64,000 bases of DNA from contig JAQBSZ010000009.1 of the NCBI GenBank assembly GCA_027623555.1, forward strand, positions 52,572 to 116,571, written 5' to 3'. A model generated the notes under the pieces. The model ran no database searches. It was given only the letters and a program-made list of their open reading frames with translations, and was not told the origin of the DNA. Position 1 is the first letter of the stretch. Each line of letters opens with the position of its first letter. The position numbers were made by a program, and so were the translations under genes. This stretch comes from Pseudomonadota bacterium (GTDB lineage: Bacteria; Pseudomonadota; Gammaproteobacteria; Pseudomonadales; Pseudohongiellaceae). Positions 8,808-17,053 of the stretch are shown piece by piece.

Positions 8808-10154
8808 ATGAGTGAAGCGATACCCAAGCCGTTGATCAAGAATCCCAGGAATGACCTGGTGCACCAACTCTTGCTGCAGATGAACCAGGTGCAGTGGTGG
8901 ACTCCGATCAAGATTGCGAATAACCAGCTAAAAGAGATTCGACAGCTACTCAGTCATGCACAGAAGTCCTCTGTATTCTACGGCCGGCGCCTGCAATGTG
9001 TTGATATCGACAACCTGGATTGGGAATCGTTTCGTGAAATTGCGGCTCTGACCCGAGACGATATTCGCGATCACCAGCATGAACTCAATAGCAATCCGCT
9101 TCCCCGTTCCCACGGCAAGGTGGAAGAGATCATGACTTCCGGTTCTACCGGTTCCCCCGTAGTAGTGCGTAGCACCGGCATAACCAACGCCATGTGGTCA
9201 GCAATCGCGATGCGTGATCACCTCTGGCAACTACGAGATGCCAGCAAGATCATCGCCGCGATTCGCTGGCGGGCGGAGAATATCGGGATGGCCCCCGAAG
9301 GTTGGGTGCTTGATAGCTGGGGAACTCCTCAGGATCAATTCTACAAAACCGGAAAAGGCTATTTTCTCAATAGTAGCTCCAACATAGCTGATCAAGTTCA
9401 GTGGCTCCACCGCATAAACCCCTTCTACCTCATCACTCATCCCTCCAACCTGGTCGCTCTGGTCCAGGAGTCTGAACGCCGGGGATTACACTATGAAAAT
9501 CTGCACGACATTCGCACAGTGGGTGAGGCGTTGCCCAACGGCTTGCGAGACCTGGTCAGGGAGAAACTCAACACCAGGTTGATTGATTGTTATAGCAGTC
9601 AGGAAGTGGGCTACATAGCCATACAGTGTCCGGACCATGAGCACTACCATGTGCAGTCAGAGAGCCTCTATCTGGAAGTTGTCAACGAGGCAGGCACGCC
9701 CTGTAATCCCGGGGAGATGGGCAAGATCCTGGTAACCAGCCTGCGCAATTTTGCTACCCCTATCATCCGTTATGATATTGGCGATTACGGCGTGCTGGGT
9801 AATCCCTGTCCCTGCGGGCGAGGGCTACCAGTGTTGCAGCAGGCCATGGGACGGGTCAGGAATATGCTGGTATTGCCCGATGGTAACCGGCGTTGGCCCA
9901 ATCTGGGTTTCAAGGAGATCATGAGCGTTGCCAGTATTCGCCAGTTCCAGGTAGTTCAGCATGAGCCGGAAATATTGGAGTTCAAGCTCTTGGTCGAGCC
10001 AGTGCTGAGTGTTGAACAGGAAGAAAAAATAAAAAACATACTGAGAAAGTACCTCGATTATCCCTTCCAGATCGACATTACTTATCACGCTGAAATTCCG
10101 CGCAGTGCCGGTGGCAAGTATGAAGATTTCTTATCTCTTGTGGAAACGGACTAA
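8808..10154 (+). CDS. PaaK/CapK-like adenylate-forming enzyme
   Basis: The 448-residue protein carries the AMP-binding P-loop TSGSTGSPVVV near 109-119, DCYSSQEVGYIA (adenine binding), RYDIGDYG (ribose contact) and a CPCGRGLP segment as in phenylacetate-CoA ligase-like proteins. It probably activates a carboxylic acid as acyl-AMP and transfers it to CoA or another acceptor. The ATG at 8808 is chosen; the ATG at 8748 would overlap the acyltransferase gene by 47 bases. The MFS gene follows three bases after the stop, so the three genes likely formed one transcript before that gene was broken. Confidence 0.86.
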   Translation: MSEAIPKPLIKNPRNDLVHQLLLQMNQVQWWTPIKIANNQLKEIRQLLSHAQKSSVFYGRRLQCVDIDNLDWESFREIAALTRDDIRDHQHELNSNPLPRSHGKVEEIMTSGSTGSPVVVRSTGITNAMWSAIAMRDHLWQLRDASKIIAAIRWRAENIGMAPEGWVLDSWGTPQDQFYKTGKGYFLNSSSNIADQVQWLHRINPFYLITHPSNLVALVQESERRGLHYENLHDIRTVGEALPNGLRDLVREKLNTRLIDCYSSQEVGYIAIQCPDHEHYHVQSESLYLEVVNEAGTPCNPGEMGKILVTSLRNFATPIIRYDIGDYGVLGNPCPCGRGLPVLQQAMGRVRNMLVLPDGNRRWPNLGFKEIMSVASIRQFQVVQHEPEILEFKLLVEPVLSVEQEEKIKNILRKYLDYPFQIDITYHAEIPRSAGGKYEDFLSLVETD

Positions 10155-10157
10155 CCA

Positions 10158-11652
10158 ATGCCCGTCGACATAAGCAAGCACTGCCACGCCTTGATGTTTG
10201 TGATCTTTGTCGTGCTGATCGATGCCATCGGTTTTGGCATTATTCTGCCGGTAATGCCGCAGTTGATCATGAGCCTTTCCGACGTCAGTCTGGCCGCGGC
10301 ATCCCGTATTGGTGGTTACCTCATGTTTACCTATGCGGCGGTGCAGTTCTTCGCCGCGCCTATCCTCGGGAATCTCGGTGACCGATACGGTCGCCGACCC
10401 GTGCTGCTGTTTTCTCTGGCCGCCCTTAGCATCGATTCTCTGTTCATGGCGCTGGCGCCTACCCTGTTCTAGGGAGCCTCTGAACAAGACTATGGCCGCT
10501 CTGGCTTACAGCCAATTTCGCTCTCAAGGCGCGCGCAGGACGGTCGACCTTTCAAGCCAGTGCAACGCCGAGAGCGCACTCGATGTACACCCCCGACCGG
10601 CGGGGCCTGTCGCGCCGTGTTGGCGCGCTTGCCAAGGACGACTGCCATTGCCTGCGCACGACGCCTAGCGGCAAAACGCGACAGACTCCCGCTCAGTGGC
10701 CATAGTCTTGTTCAAAGGCCCCCTAGATATTTATCGCGCGATTGATTGCCGGTGTAGCCAGTTCGACTTTTCCTCTGGCCTATGCGTTTGTCACCGATAT
10801 CACTGCTCAAGAAAAAAGGCGCAACGCTTCGGGATGATCGGTGCCGCGTTCGGTGGAGGATTTATCTTCGGCCCTGTCATCGGCGGTATCCTCGGCGAGT
10901 TCGGTCCACGTGTACCATTTTACGCGGCGGCGGCCCTGGCGTTTATTAACTTGATTTACGGATACTTTGTGATGGGGGAATCGCTCAGTGAAGAGCACCG
11001 CCGTCCCTTTGAACTGAAGCGGGCAAATCCTGTCGGCGCGATCAAACATCTAAGAAAATACCCTGTGGTGCTCGGCCTGGCCTTCGCTTACTTTCTCTTC
11101 ATGGTCGGACGCGCGTCCCTGCCGAGCACGTTCACTTATTACACGATTGAGAAGTTCGCCTGGTCTGAAAGCCAGATTGGTCTGGCGCTCGGTTTCGCTG
11201 GCGTATTCATGATCCTGGTGCAGGCCTTTCTGATCCGCTGGGCCATCCCCGCCATGGGTGCCTATAACGCGGGAATCCTGGGGATGGTGACTATTATCGT
11301 TGGCTTCTGCGGCTACGCTTTTTCCACGGCAGGCTGGCAACTCTACCCCTGGATGGCACTGGCAGCTTTATCAAGGTTTGTAACCCCGGCATTTCAGTCG
11401 ATCATGACCAGTCAGATACCAGCCAACGCGCAGGGCGAACTGCAAGGCGCGTTGAGAAGCCTCAACAGCATAACATCCATTATTGGGCCACTCTTTATGA
11501 CACAGCTGTTTGCGGCTTTTACTGGACCGTCGGCACCGTTTTATTTTCCAGGGGTTTCGTTTTTTGGAGCAGCTTTACTATCCGCAGTCTGCATGTTCAT
11601 TTTTATACCCGTTGTCAGGTCACATCGACTCACTTCGCTTGGGAAAGCCTGA
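10158..11652 (+). pseudogene. MFS transporter (TetA-like), disrupted
   Basis: The first 104 codons encode MFS helices 1-3 including GDRYGRRPV (loop 2-3 motif) and stop at 10470. Homology resumes in another frame at 10727 (IFIARLIAGVASSTFPLAYA) and shifts frame again at the A-tract 10812-10817, where one extra A would restore QEKKAQRFGMIGAAFGG. The second half runs to 11652 with helices 5-12. Removing 10470-10726 and adding one base gives an intact antiporter-like protein. The insertion is a MITE-like element. The A-tract change may be a true mutation or a sequencing error; the insertion alone inactivates the gene. Confidence 0.88.
10470..10726. mobile_element. 257-bp MITE-like element inside the MFS gene
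   Basis: Ends are imperfect inverted repeats of 27 bp (10471-10497 and the matching right end), two mismatches; the inner 16 bases GAACAAGACTATGGCC / GGCCATAGTCTTGTTC are exact. CTAG is found at both borders (10469-10472 and 10723-10726) and could be a target duplication or part of the termini. The interior has no ORF with transposase features and contains a small GCGCC/GGCGC hairpin. It interrupts MFS codon 105 and introduces a stop at once. The autonomous partner is not in this window. Confidence 0.82.
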
Positions 11653-11728
11653 AATTCTGGATTGGCGGCTCGTGCTACCCGTGCCCTGGCGGCAGGACCA
11701 TTCCTGCCTTGATAGTTTCTAACGCTGA

Positions 11729-12598
11729 CTAAGGGTTGGCGATATACCGGGAGAATTTCCCGGCATCGACTTTCTGGGCGTCGCCATAAATAAACCGTCG
11801 GTAGCGTTCATCGCCATCGAGGTAAAGTTTCAACCACGCAATACCATAACGACCAATCACCGCTAAATCCGGACCGTTACTGTTTGCCAGGAAATGGTCC
11901 CCACCATTAATTTCCATGTAAACCCGGGTCGTTGAGTGAGGAATCGTCTGGTAGTGTGGCCAGGCGTATTCATCAACGGCTGCGATTCGATCAGCCGATC
12001 CAGCTATAACCAGGGTCGGGACTGTAATGCTGCTAAAGTCGCCTTCTGGCTGCCAGGGAGTGAAGGGGATAGCGGCCTGAATTTCATCGCTGTGATTGTT
12101 TGCAGCGATCAGGGTTCCGCCGCCACCCATGGAGTGCCCCATAATGGCCATCTTGTTGACATCGATGCGACCGTTCAATGGGCTACCACGCCTGGAGTTT
12201 TCAGCCTTCAGCGTTCGCACAGCTGCAATCAGAGCATCACCGCGCAGATCAGGCATGTCCCTGGGAGTATTTGTATCCAGGACGATCACAGCAAATCCAT
12301 GTGAGGCCAGCCGCGGTCCCCACCAGTTAATGTGCCGTTGCCGTTCAGTAAATCCTGGCGCAACTGCGACACCACCTACTGGCCTGCCGGTATCCAGGGG
12401 GTAATAAATAGTAGCATCGCCAAATTCTGCAGCATCAGGAAAACTGGAATAGGCTCGTATTGCATAAGGACCATCAGTGGACAGCGAGGCAATAGTGACA
12501 GGTGCCTGTGATGTCGAAAACCGGCTTGAACTTGCACAGCCGACTATAAACAGTGCAAGAAACAGGATCGGAAATGCTCTGGGAACTCGATTGGTCAT
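11729..12598 (-). CDS. PET-hydrolase/cutinase-like lipoprotein (alpha/beta hydrolase)
   Basis: Start at 12598 is chosen for its GAGGT site and lipoprotein signal (Cys21 after LFIVG). The 289-residue protein aligns by eye along its whole body with the polyester hydrolase family. PGFTERQRHINWWGPRLASH at 81-100 contains the oxyanion region, GHSMGGGG at 154-161 the nucleophile Ser156, PW at 181-182 equals the substrate-binding Trp of IsPETase, and Asp203 (ADRIAAV) and His235 (GGDHF) complete the triad. Phe at 83 replaces the usual Tyr of PGYT, and His155 and Phe236 are as in thermophilic cutinases rather than IsPETase. A lipid anchor is unusual because known PETases are freely secreted. Polyester, lipid or other esters are all possible substrates. 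Confidence 0.88.
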   Translation of the reverse strand: MTNRVPRAFPILFLALFIVGCASSSRFSTSQAPVTIASLSTDGPYAIRAYSSFPDAAEFGDATIYYPLDTGRPVGGVAVAPGFTERQRHINWWGPRLASHGFAVIVLDTNTPRDMPDLRGDALIAAVRTLKAENSRRGSPLNGRIDVNKMAIMGHSMGGGGTLIAANNHSDEIQAAIPFTPWQPEGDFSSITVPTLVIAGSADRIAAVDEYAWPHYQTIPHSTTRVYMEINGGDHFLANSNGPDLAVIGRYGIAWLKLYLDGDERYRRFIYGDAQKVDAGKFSRYIANP

Positions 12599-12838
12599 GC
12601 GCTGGACCTCGGGGATTGTGGTATTTACCGAGAGTAGTGGAGTCTTGAGTTCTCTGCAATGCGCAAGAGGGCCTCTCAAGGGCGCATTTGGGGATCTGCT
12701 GAGCCGGCGCAAAGCCGCACCACTCTTACGTTACAGGCCCTACTATTCGGCGCTTTTGGCTTGACACACCCAGACCTAGATGGTTATATCGTTCCTCCTT
12801 GTGGGGGAGAAATTCAATTAAAGCAAAAAGGTAGAACT

Positions 12839-13735
12839 ATGAAGATTCAATGGCTGCTCTTGGCAATTGCCGCTCTAATAATAGGTTGTTCACCAGCCGA
12901 AAATACAACAAACACTGCTCAACCAGCTCAGGTCGCTGCCGCCGCCGAAGCACCTGGTAGCGATATTCCTCGCGGACCTAACGGTAAGCCTGATTTTAAT
13001 GGAATCTGGCAGGTCCTGATGAACGCCAATGACAATCTGGAGCCTGCTCCACCGAAAGCGGCCTATCACCTGGTGCCTGGCGATTTCGTACCGGTTCCTG
13101 GTCCTGAAGTGGTAGCGCTTGGTGCAGTTGGCGCCGTACCCGCCAGCTTTGGCGTGGTAGAGGGAGGCACTATTCCTTATAAACCGGAAGCGCTGGCTCG
13201 CCGTGACGAAAATCGCGCTAACTGGCTGACCTCTGACCCTGAGATCAAGTGCTATATGCCGGGAGTCCCGAGAGCGACCTACCAGCCACACCCGTTGCAG
13301 ATTTTTCAGAGTGAAAGCGCCTTCTTTATTGCCTACTCATTTGCCGGGGCTGTGCGCAATGTATTTCTCGAAGATCCGGGCCCAGCGCCACTGGATTCCT
13401 GGATGGGTCAGTCCTGGGGTTATTGGGATGGCGATGTCTGGGTAGTCGAGGCGACCGGGATGGATGATCGCACCTGGTTCGACCGCGCGGGGAACTACCA
13501 TACTTACCAATTGAAGGTTACCGAGCGTTACGACTTGGTAAGTGAAAATGTCATCATGTACAGCGCCACCATGGAAGATCCGGATATCTTCGAGCGTCCC
13601 TGGACTATCAATATGCCGCTATATCGCCGCCTGGAAGAAGGCTTTGAGCTGCCGCAGTTCAAGTGTGTAGAGTTCGTGGAAGAATTGATGTACGGCAGAT
13701 ACCGTAAGGGCCGCGAGGCAGAACTCGGCTTCTAA
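12839..13735 (+). CDS. 'KPDFNGIW' family secreted lipoprotein, copy 1
   Basis: The ATG at 12839 gives a lipoprotein signal with Cys17 (ALIIGC). The 298-residue protein opens with GPNGKPDFNGIWQ and contains QSWGYWDGDVWVVEATGMDDRTWFD. The same pattern (KPDxxGxW at the start, YWxGDxLVVET in the second half) occurs in the proteins at 33166 and 39062, so three diverged paralogues lie in this window. The function is unknown; the family is exported and common in environmental Gammaproteobacteria. The DUF6152 gene follows after a hairpin, and the two may act together. Confidence 0.8.
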   Translation: MKIQWLLLAIAALIIGCSPAENTTNTAQPAQVAAAAEAPGSDIPRGPNGKPDFNGIWQVLMNANDNLEPAPPKAAYHLVPGDFVPVPGPEVVALGAVGAVPASFGVVEGGTIPYKPEALARRDENRANWLTSDPEIKCYMPGVPRATYQPHPLQIFQSESAFFIAYSFAGAVRNVFLEDPGPAPLDSWMGQSWGYWDGDVWVVEATGMDDRTWFDRAGNYHTYQLKVTERYDLVSENVIMYSATMEDPDIFERPWTINMPLYRRLEEGFELPQFKCVEFVEELMYGRYRKGREAELGF

Positions 13736-13755
13736 TACAATTTGTATCAAAATAG

Positions 13756-13798
13756 GGGCTCGTTTTAACGTATTACTACTTGGAAATACGGCGAGCCC
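13756..13798 (+). terminator. stem-loop between the lipoprotein gene and DUF6152
   Basis: Outer arms GGGCTCG (13756-13762) and CGAGCCC (13792-13798) enclose an inner CGTATT/AATACG stem. It is followed by only a short T-rich run (TTGTT), so it may be a weak terminator or an mRNA-stabilising hairpin that sets different expression for the two flanking genes. Confidence 0.5.
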
Positions 13799-13915
13799 TT
13801 GTTATAAAGTGCGGATACTGTCCGCTTAACCGAACAACGAGCATTCTGGCCAAGGGGAGAGTTGGACAATCTTCTACAGAGTGCTTAGTTTTAAAGCAAA
13901 CATGGGGTAAAAGAT

Positions 13916-14374
13916 ATGAAGACTAAATTACTGGCCTTAGCCGCTGTTACCGCAATTGGTGTTCTCGCTATCAAGCCTCCAGCGACGGCGCACCATGCGT
14001 TTTCTGCTGAATTTGATGCGAACCTGCCAGTTCGATTGGGTGGTCCGATTACTCGTGTTGAGTGGATTAACCCTCACACCTGGATCCATCTGGAAAATAA
14101 CGATCCTGAAGCGACTCGCGATCCAGGGCCCTGGATGGTAGAGGGTGGCACGCCAAATACGCTGCTGCGTCGAGGCATTAACCGTAATTCACTGCAACTG
14201 GGTGAAGTAATCATTGTAACCGGTTACCAGAGCAAGGACCGTCTGTGTGAGCCAACTTGTCGTGCCAATGGCCGCGATATTACGTTCCCGGATGGACGTA
14301 AGTTGTTCATGGGATCGTCAGGTACTGGTGCGCCACGTGACGGTTCCGACGGAACCGAACCCGGCAATCAGTAA
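13916..14374 (+). CDS. DUF6152 family exported protein
   Basis: This 152-residue protein has a signal peptide ending near PPATA and then HHAFSAEFDANLPVRLGGPITRVEWINPHTWIHL, the characteristic start of DUF6152. Two cysteines (LCEPTC near 101-106) may form a disulfide. The domain function is unknown; genes of this family usually stand beside secreted proteins of the type encoded just upstream. A strong terminator follows at 14409. Confidence 0.86.
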   Translation: MKTKLLALAAVTAIGVLAIKPPATAHHAFSAEFDANLPVRLGGPITRVEWINPHTWIHLENNDPEATRDPGPWMVEGGTPNTLLRRGINRNSLQLGEVIIVTGYQSKDRLCEPTCRANGRDITFPDGRKLFMGSSGTGAPRDGSDGTEPGNQ

Positions 14375-14408
14375 GTCATAGTTACGTAACACCAAGATAG
14401 TCCTATCA

Positions 14409-14444
14409 AAAACCCGATTACTCGTGGAGTAATCGGGTTTTTTT
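14409..14444 (+). terminator. rho-independent terminator after DUF6152
   Basis: The stem ACCCGATTACTC / GAGTAATCGGGT has a three-base loop and is followed by seven T residues. It ends the transcript of the DUF6152 gene. The repeat block A/B starts immediately after it. Confidence 0.93.
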
Positions 14445-14445
14445 G

Positions 14446-14665
14446 TGGGGACGCAGCGGCAGCAAAGCTCCGGCACTTCGTTAAAGGGATTTTTAGAGCC
14501 GGTCACAAAATCGTCGGGAACGATTTTGCACCGCGCTTGCGCTGCCCGGAGGGTGAAAGGCAGGAAGCCTTTCATGACCTACGACCTGTATGCGCCCGAC
14601 TCAAAAAATCCCTTTGCCTCGTTCCGAAGCTTTTCGCTCGCTGCTCGAGATCGCTATGAGTGCTA
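14446..14665 (+). repeat. dispersed repeat A, copy 1
   Basis: About 220 bp that recur, as reverse complement, at 36480-36695. The most similar part runs from GCAAAGCTCCGGCACTTCGT (14463-14482) through AGGAAGCCTTTCATGA (14561-14576). A small hairpin GAAAGGC-aggaa-GCCTTTC lies inside. One frame stays open in both copies, but substitutions fall in all codon positions, so a non-coding repeat is more likely than a gene. It is joined to element B in both locations, in the same relative order. Confidence 0.75.
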
Positions 14666-14722
14666 GTAGCTGATGCGAGAAAATTTGACCTATAGATATG
14701 TCGTAATTTTCGCAGGATGGGA

Positions 14723-14867
14723 GCACGAGTCAGTAGTACAGAGGACTACGTAAAGGGACCAGCGCCGAGCGCAGAAAAAGACTCGCGTAGTTTGCAAGGC
14801 TTCTTTTCGGAGTGAGGGAATCCCGGAGGGACGCGGTCCAGTGGTCCGTCGTACTACTGACTCGTGC
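14723..14867 (-). repeat. dispersed inverted-repeat element B, copy 2
   Basis: A 145-bp element with perfect 17-bp terminal inverted repeats GCACGAGTCAGTAGTAC (14723-14739) and GTACTACTGACTCGTGC (14851-14867). On the minus strand it contains the core CTCCGAAAAGAAGCC...CGCGAGTCTTTTTCTGCG seen in copies 1 and 3. A second, degenerate unit of the core continues to about 14969. The T-tract reads on the minus strand, i.e. as a terminator for the leftward operon that ends at 14995. Confidence 0.85.
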
Positions 14868-14994
14868 GACGTCTATCTGAAAACGACTCGTGTAGTTCGC
14901 AAGGCTTCTTTTGGAGTTAGGGAACCCGCGAGGGACGCGGTCCAGTGGTTCGTCGTACTCCTGGCAAATGCGCCTTCTATCTATTCAAAATCAA

Positions 14995-15561
14995 CTAATC
15001 AATAACGGGATCTATTACGCGAGTAAAATCACCGCCATCTCTGAATACTGTTGAATCAACAAAGTAGCCGGAGGCATAAAGCTTTACAGTTAGCGTTCTA
15101 AAGCCGCGATTCTCCCAGAACCAGCCGTGTATACCGGCGAAGGGAGCGTGAAACGAGCCCATGCGGCGATCGGCGTTGCCCTGTTCAAAACTCTCAGCGT
15201 ATTCTGCACCGAGCCCTGCGGGTTCGGCGTGCATGTCGAAATACACCTCACCATCGGCAATCCAGCTGAACACCATCGGAGCATCCAGGTCGAGTGTGTA
15301 TTTGTATTCCACCGACTGGAACGGGCCGAGTTCGAATTCGACGTAGTCTGTGCGATGCGCCTCCAGCTGTTCCTCAAAAGGATTCTCATCGGCGGAGAGG
15401 GCGGTAAGACCCAGTAACCGACCTGTGCCGAGGGGATCGGTGCCAAATTCCGCGGGCAGGATAGTCGTTACCAGCACCAGCGATGCCACCACCAGAGCAA
15501 TGCCGGCCGCGATCAGTATATTGCGCGGAGCAGGCGGTTGAGTTGTATCGGGTTCGGCCAC
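14995..15561 (-). CDS. membrane-anchored protein of unknown function next to HupE
   Basis: The 188-residue protein has a short cytoplasmic N-terminus, one membrane helix (residues ~14-34) and a periplasmic domain rich in acidic and aromatic residues (HAPFAGIHGWFWENRGFRTLTV). I do not recognise a named family. It starts 14 bases after the HupE-like gene and is the last gene of a three-gene leftward operon, so a role with HupE, perhaps metal handling, is inferred from context only. Confidence 0.72.
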   Translation of the reverse strand: MAEPDTTQPPAPRNILIAAGIALVVASLVLVTTILPAEFGTDPLGTGRLLGLTALSADENPFEEQLEAHRTDYVEFELGPFQSVEYKYTLDLDAPMVFSWIADGEVYFDMHAEPAGLGAEYAESFEQGNADRRMGSFHAPFAGIHGWFWENRGFRTLTVKLYASGYFVDSTVFRDGGDFTRVIDPVID

Positions 15562-15575
15562 GGTATTACTCCGAA

Positions 15576-16289
15576 TTAGTAAGGGGGCTGCAAGAAATAG
15601 GCGCTCATCTGGAAGCCGGCTAACATAAAACCGCCGGTCATGAGTGCCGTGTTGGTGACGAAGGCATGGCGCAGATAACTGGCGTTAGAACGCCATACGC
15701 TGAGGACAATAAATACCCCAGACAGTGCCAGTATCTGCCCGATCTCAACACCGATATTAAAGCTGATGATATTGGTGACCAGGCCATTGTCTGAGATGGT
15801 AAATTCCTGCAGCTTGGTAGCCAGACCCAGGCCATGAAAGAGCCCGAAGACAAAGACAGCAATCCTGGTATTCGGTTCGAAGCCCAGCAGGCGTTTGAAT
15901 CCGTCGATATTTTCAAAGGCTTTGTACACGATGGAAAGGCCGATGATGGCATCGATAATGTAGGCGTTTACCCGCAGGTCGGCGAGCACGCCGAACAAGA
16001 GTGTGATGCTATGGCCAATGGCGAAGAGTGTAACGTACTGCACTACGTGCTTGGGACGGTAAAGAAAGAAGATTACGCCAACCAGAAACAGCAGGTGATC
16101 GTAACCTGTCACCATGTGCTTGGCGCCCAGATACATGAATGGGAAGATTGCAGGCCCATCGATGGCCTGGACAAAATTGGCATCTGAGCCCTCGATCGTA
16201 TGACCGAAGGCACTCACAGCAAATATAGAAAGAAATCCTGCCAGCAGCGCGATTCCGGTGCTCCGGCTAGGAACGGTTGAGGGCATCAT
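15576..16289 (-). CDS. HupE/UreJ family membrane protein
   Basis: The 237-residue protein has an N-terminal signal-like helix and then about six membrane segments. GAKHMVTGYDHLLFLVGVIFF, FAIGHSITLLFG and FGLFHGLGLA place His and Asp residues in membrane helices as in HupE/UreJ, which are thought to carry nickel or cobalt. No hydrogenase or urease genes are nearby. The adjacent upstream gene encodes a CXXCH lipoprotein, suggesting an envelope metal or redox function. Confidence 0.85.
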   Translation of the reverse strand: MMPSTVPSRSTGIALLAGFLSIFAVSAFGHTIEGSDANFVQAIDGPAIFPFMYLGAKHMVTGYDHLLFLVGVIFFLYRPKHVVQYVTLFAIGHSITLLFGVLADLRVNAYIIDAIIGLSIVYKAFENIDGFKRLLGFEPNTRIAVFVFGLFHGLGLATKLQEFTISDNGLVTNIISFNIGVEIGQILALSGVFIVLSVWRSNASYLRHAFVTNTALMTGGFMLAGFQMSAYFLQPPY

Positions 16290-16293
16290 TTAA

Positions 16294-16809
16294 TCAGTTG
16301 GCTTCCTCATCGAAGCGATTCAAAATATCGGGGTTGTAAGCCTGGTGACAGGCAGTACATACGCTGTAGAGTTGGGCGCCGGCCTGGAAAAAATCCTCCT
16401 TGTTCTGCGCAGCGGCGCTTTCCATCGCCAGCATGCCGGCCTCGCTCAGGCCCTGGGAGTAAATCATCCAGGCATCGTTGTCCATGGCGCGGCCGGGAAG
16501 GGCGAGCATATTACCCGATTCAACCACGATAGCCGCCTGTGCCCGTACGTACGCCCAGCCGTCGTCGGTAGTTGGATAGAGTTCTTCATACCCCGAGGCA
16601 TCCACGACCCAACCGCCGGAATCCCAGAGAATATCCGAAGCGGGCTCCAGCACCAGGGCCATGATCTGCTTCATATCCAGGGCTGTGTTGTAGGCACCGT
16701 CAATGCTTGCTGTTTCAGTAACTTCTTCAGGTGCTGAACAGGCAGCAGTGACAATCGCAGCAGTGACTATAAGGGCTGCTCGAGCGCGTCGCGTTATCAA
16801 GGTAGTCAT
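16294..16809 (-). CDS. c-type haem lipoprotein (cytochrome c'-like)
   Basis: The signal peptide ends at a lipobox (Cys24 after TAA). The 171-residue mature protein is helical and has one haem site near the C-terminus, CTACH at 151-155, the arrangement of class II cytochromes c. It is probably anchored in the periplasm. It is first in the operon with the HupE-like gene, four bases upstream of it. Confidence 0.82.
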   Translation of the reverse strand: MTTLITRRARAALIVTAAIVTAACSAPEEVTETASIDGAYNTALDMKQIMALVLEPASDILWDSGGWVVDASGYEELYPTTDDGWAYVRAQAAIVVESGNMLALPGRAMDNDAWMIYSQGLSEAGMLAMESAAAQNKEDFFQAGAQLYSVCTACHQAYNPDILNRFDEEAN

Positions 16810-17053
16810 TTCATCTTCCTAAAAAGCGTGTATTGGGAATTTAAGTCGTCAGTTAGGTCTTCGGGCCAGGTAGTGCGTTGGGCGTAATTACCGGATTCTG
16901 GCTTCTTTTTCATGTCAGGCTACTGCTAAGATGCTGAAACTGATGGGCTTCCCGCAAATTCGGCCTAAAGTTAGCACTATTTGGAGGGTGTTTTCTATAG
17001 AAAGCCCCGACACCACCTATATGGGACTATCCCGGAGAAACGCAAGGCTCGTC

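Noticed and set aside
12599..12712. N-terminal extension of the PETase-like protein
   Set aside because: The extension lacks a ribosome site and would place the lipoprotein signal inside the protein.
14445..14666. ORF within repeat A, similar to a minus-strand ORF at 36477-36755
   Set aside because: Both copies stay open, but changes between them fall in all codon positions and no start site is shared. A repeated non-coding element explains it better.
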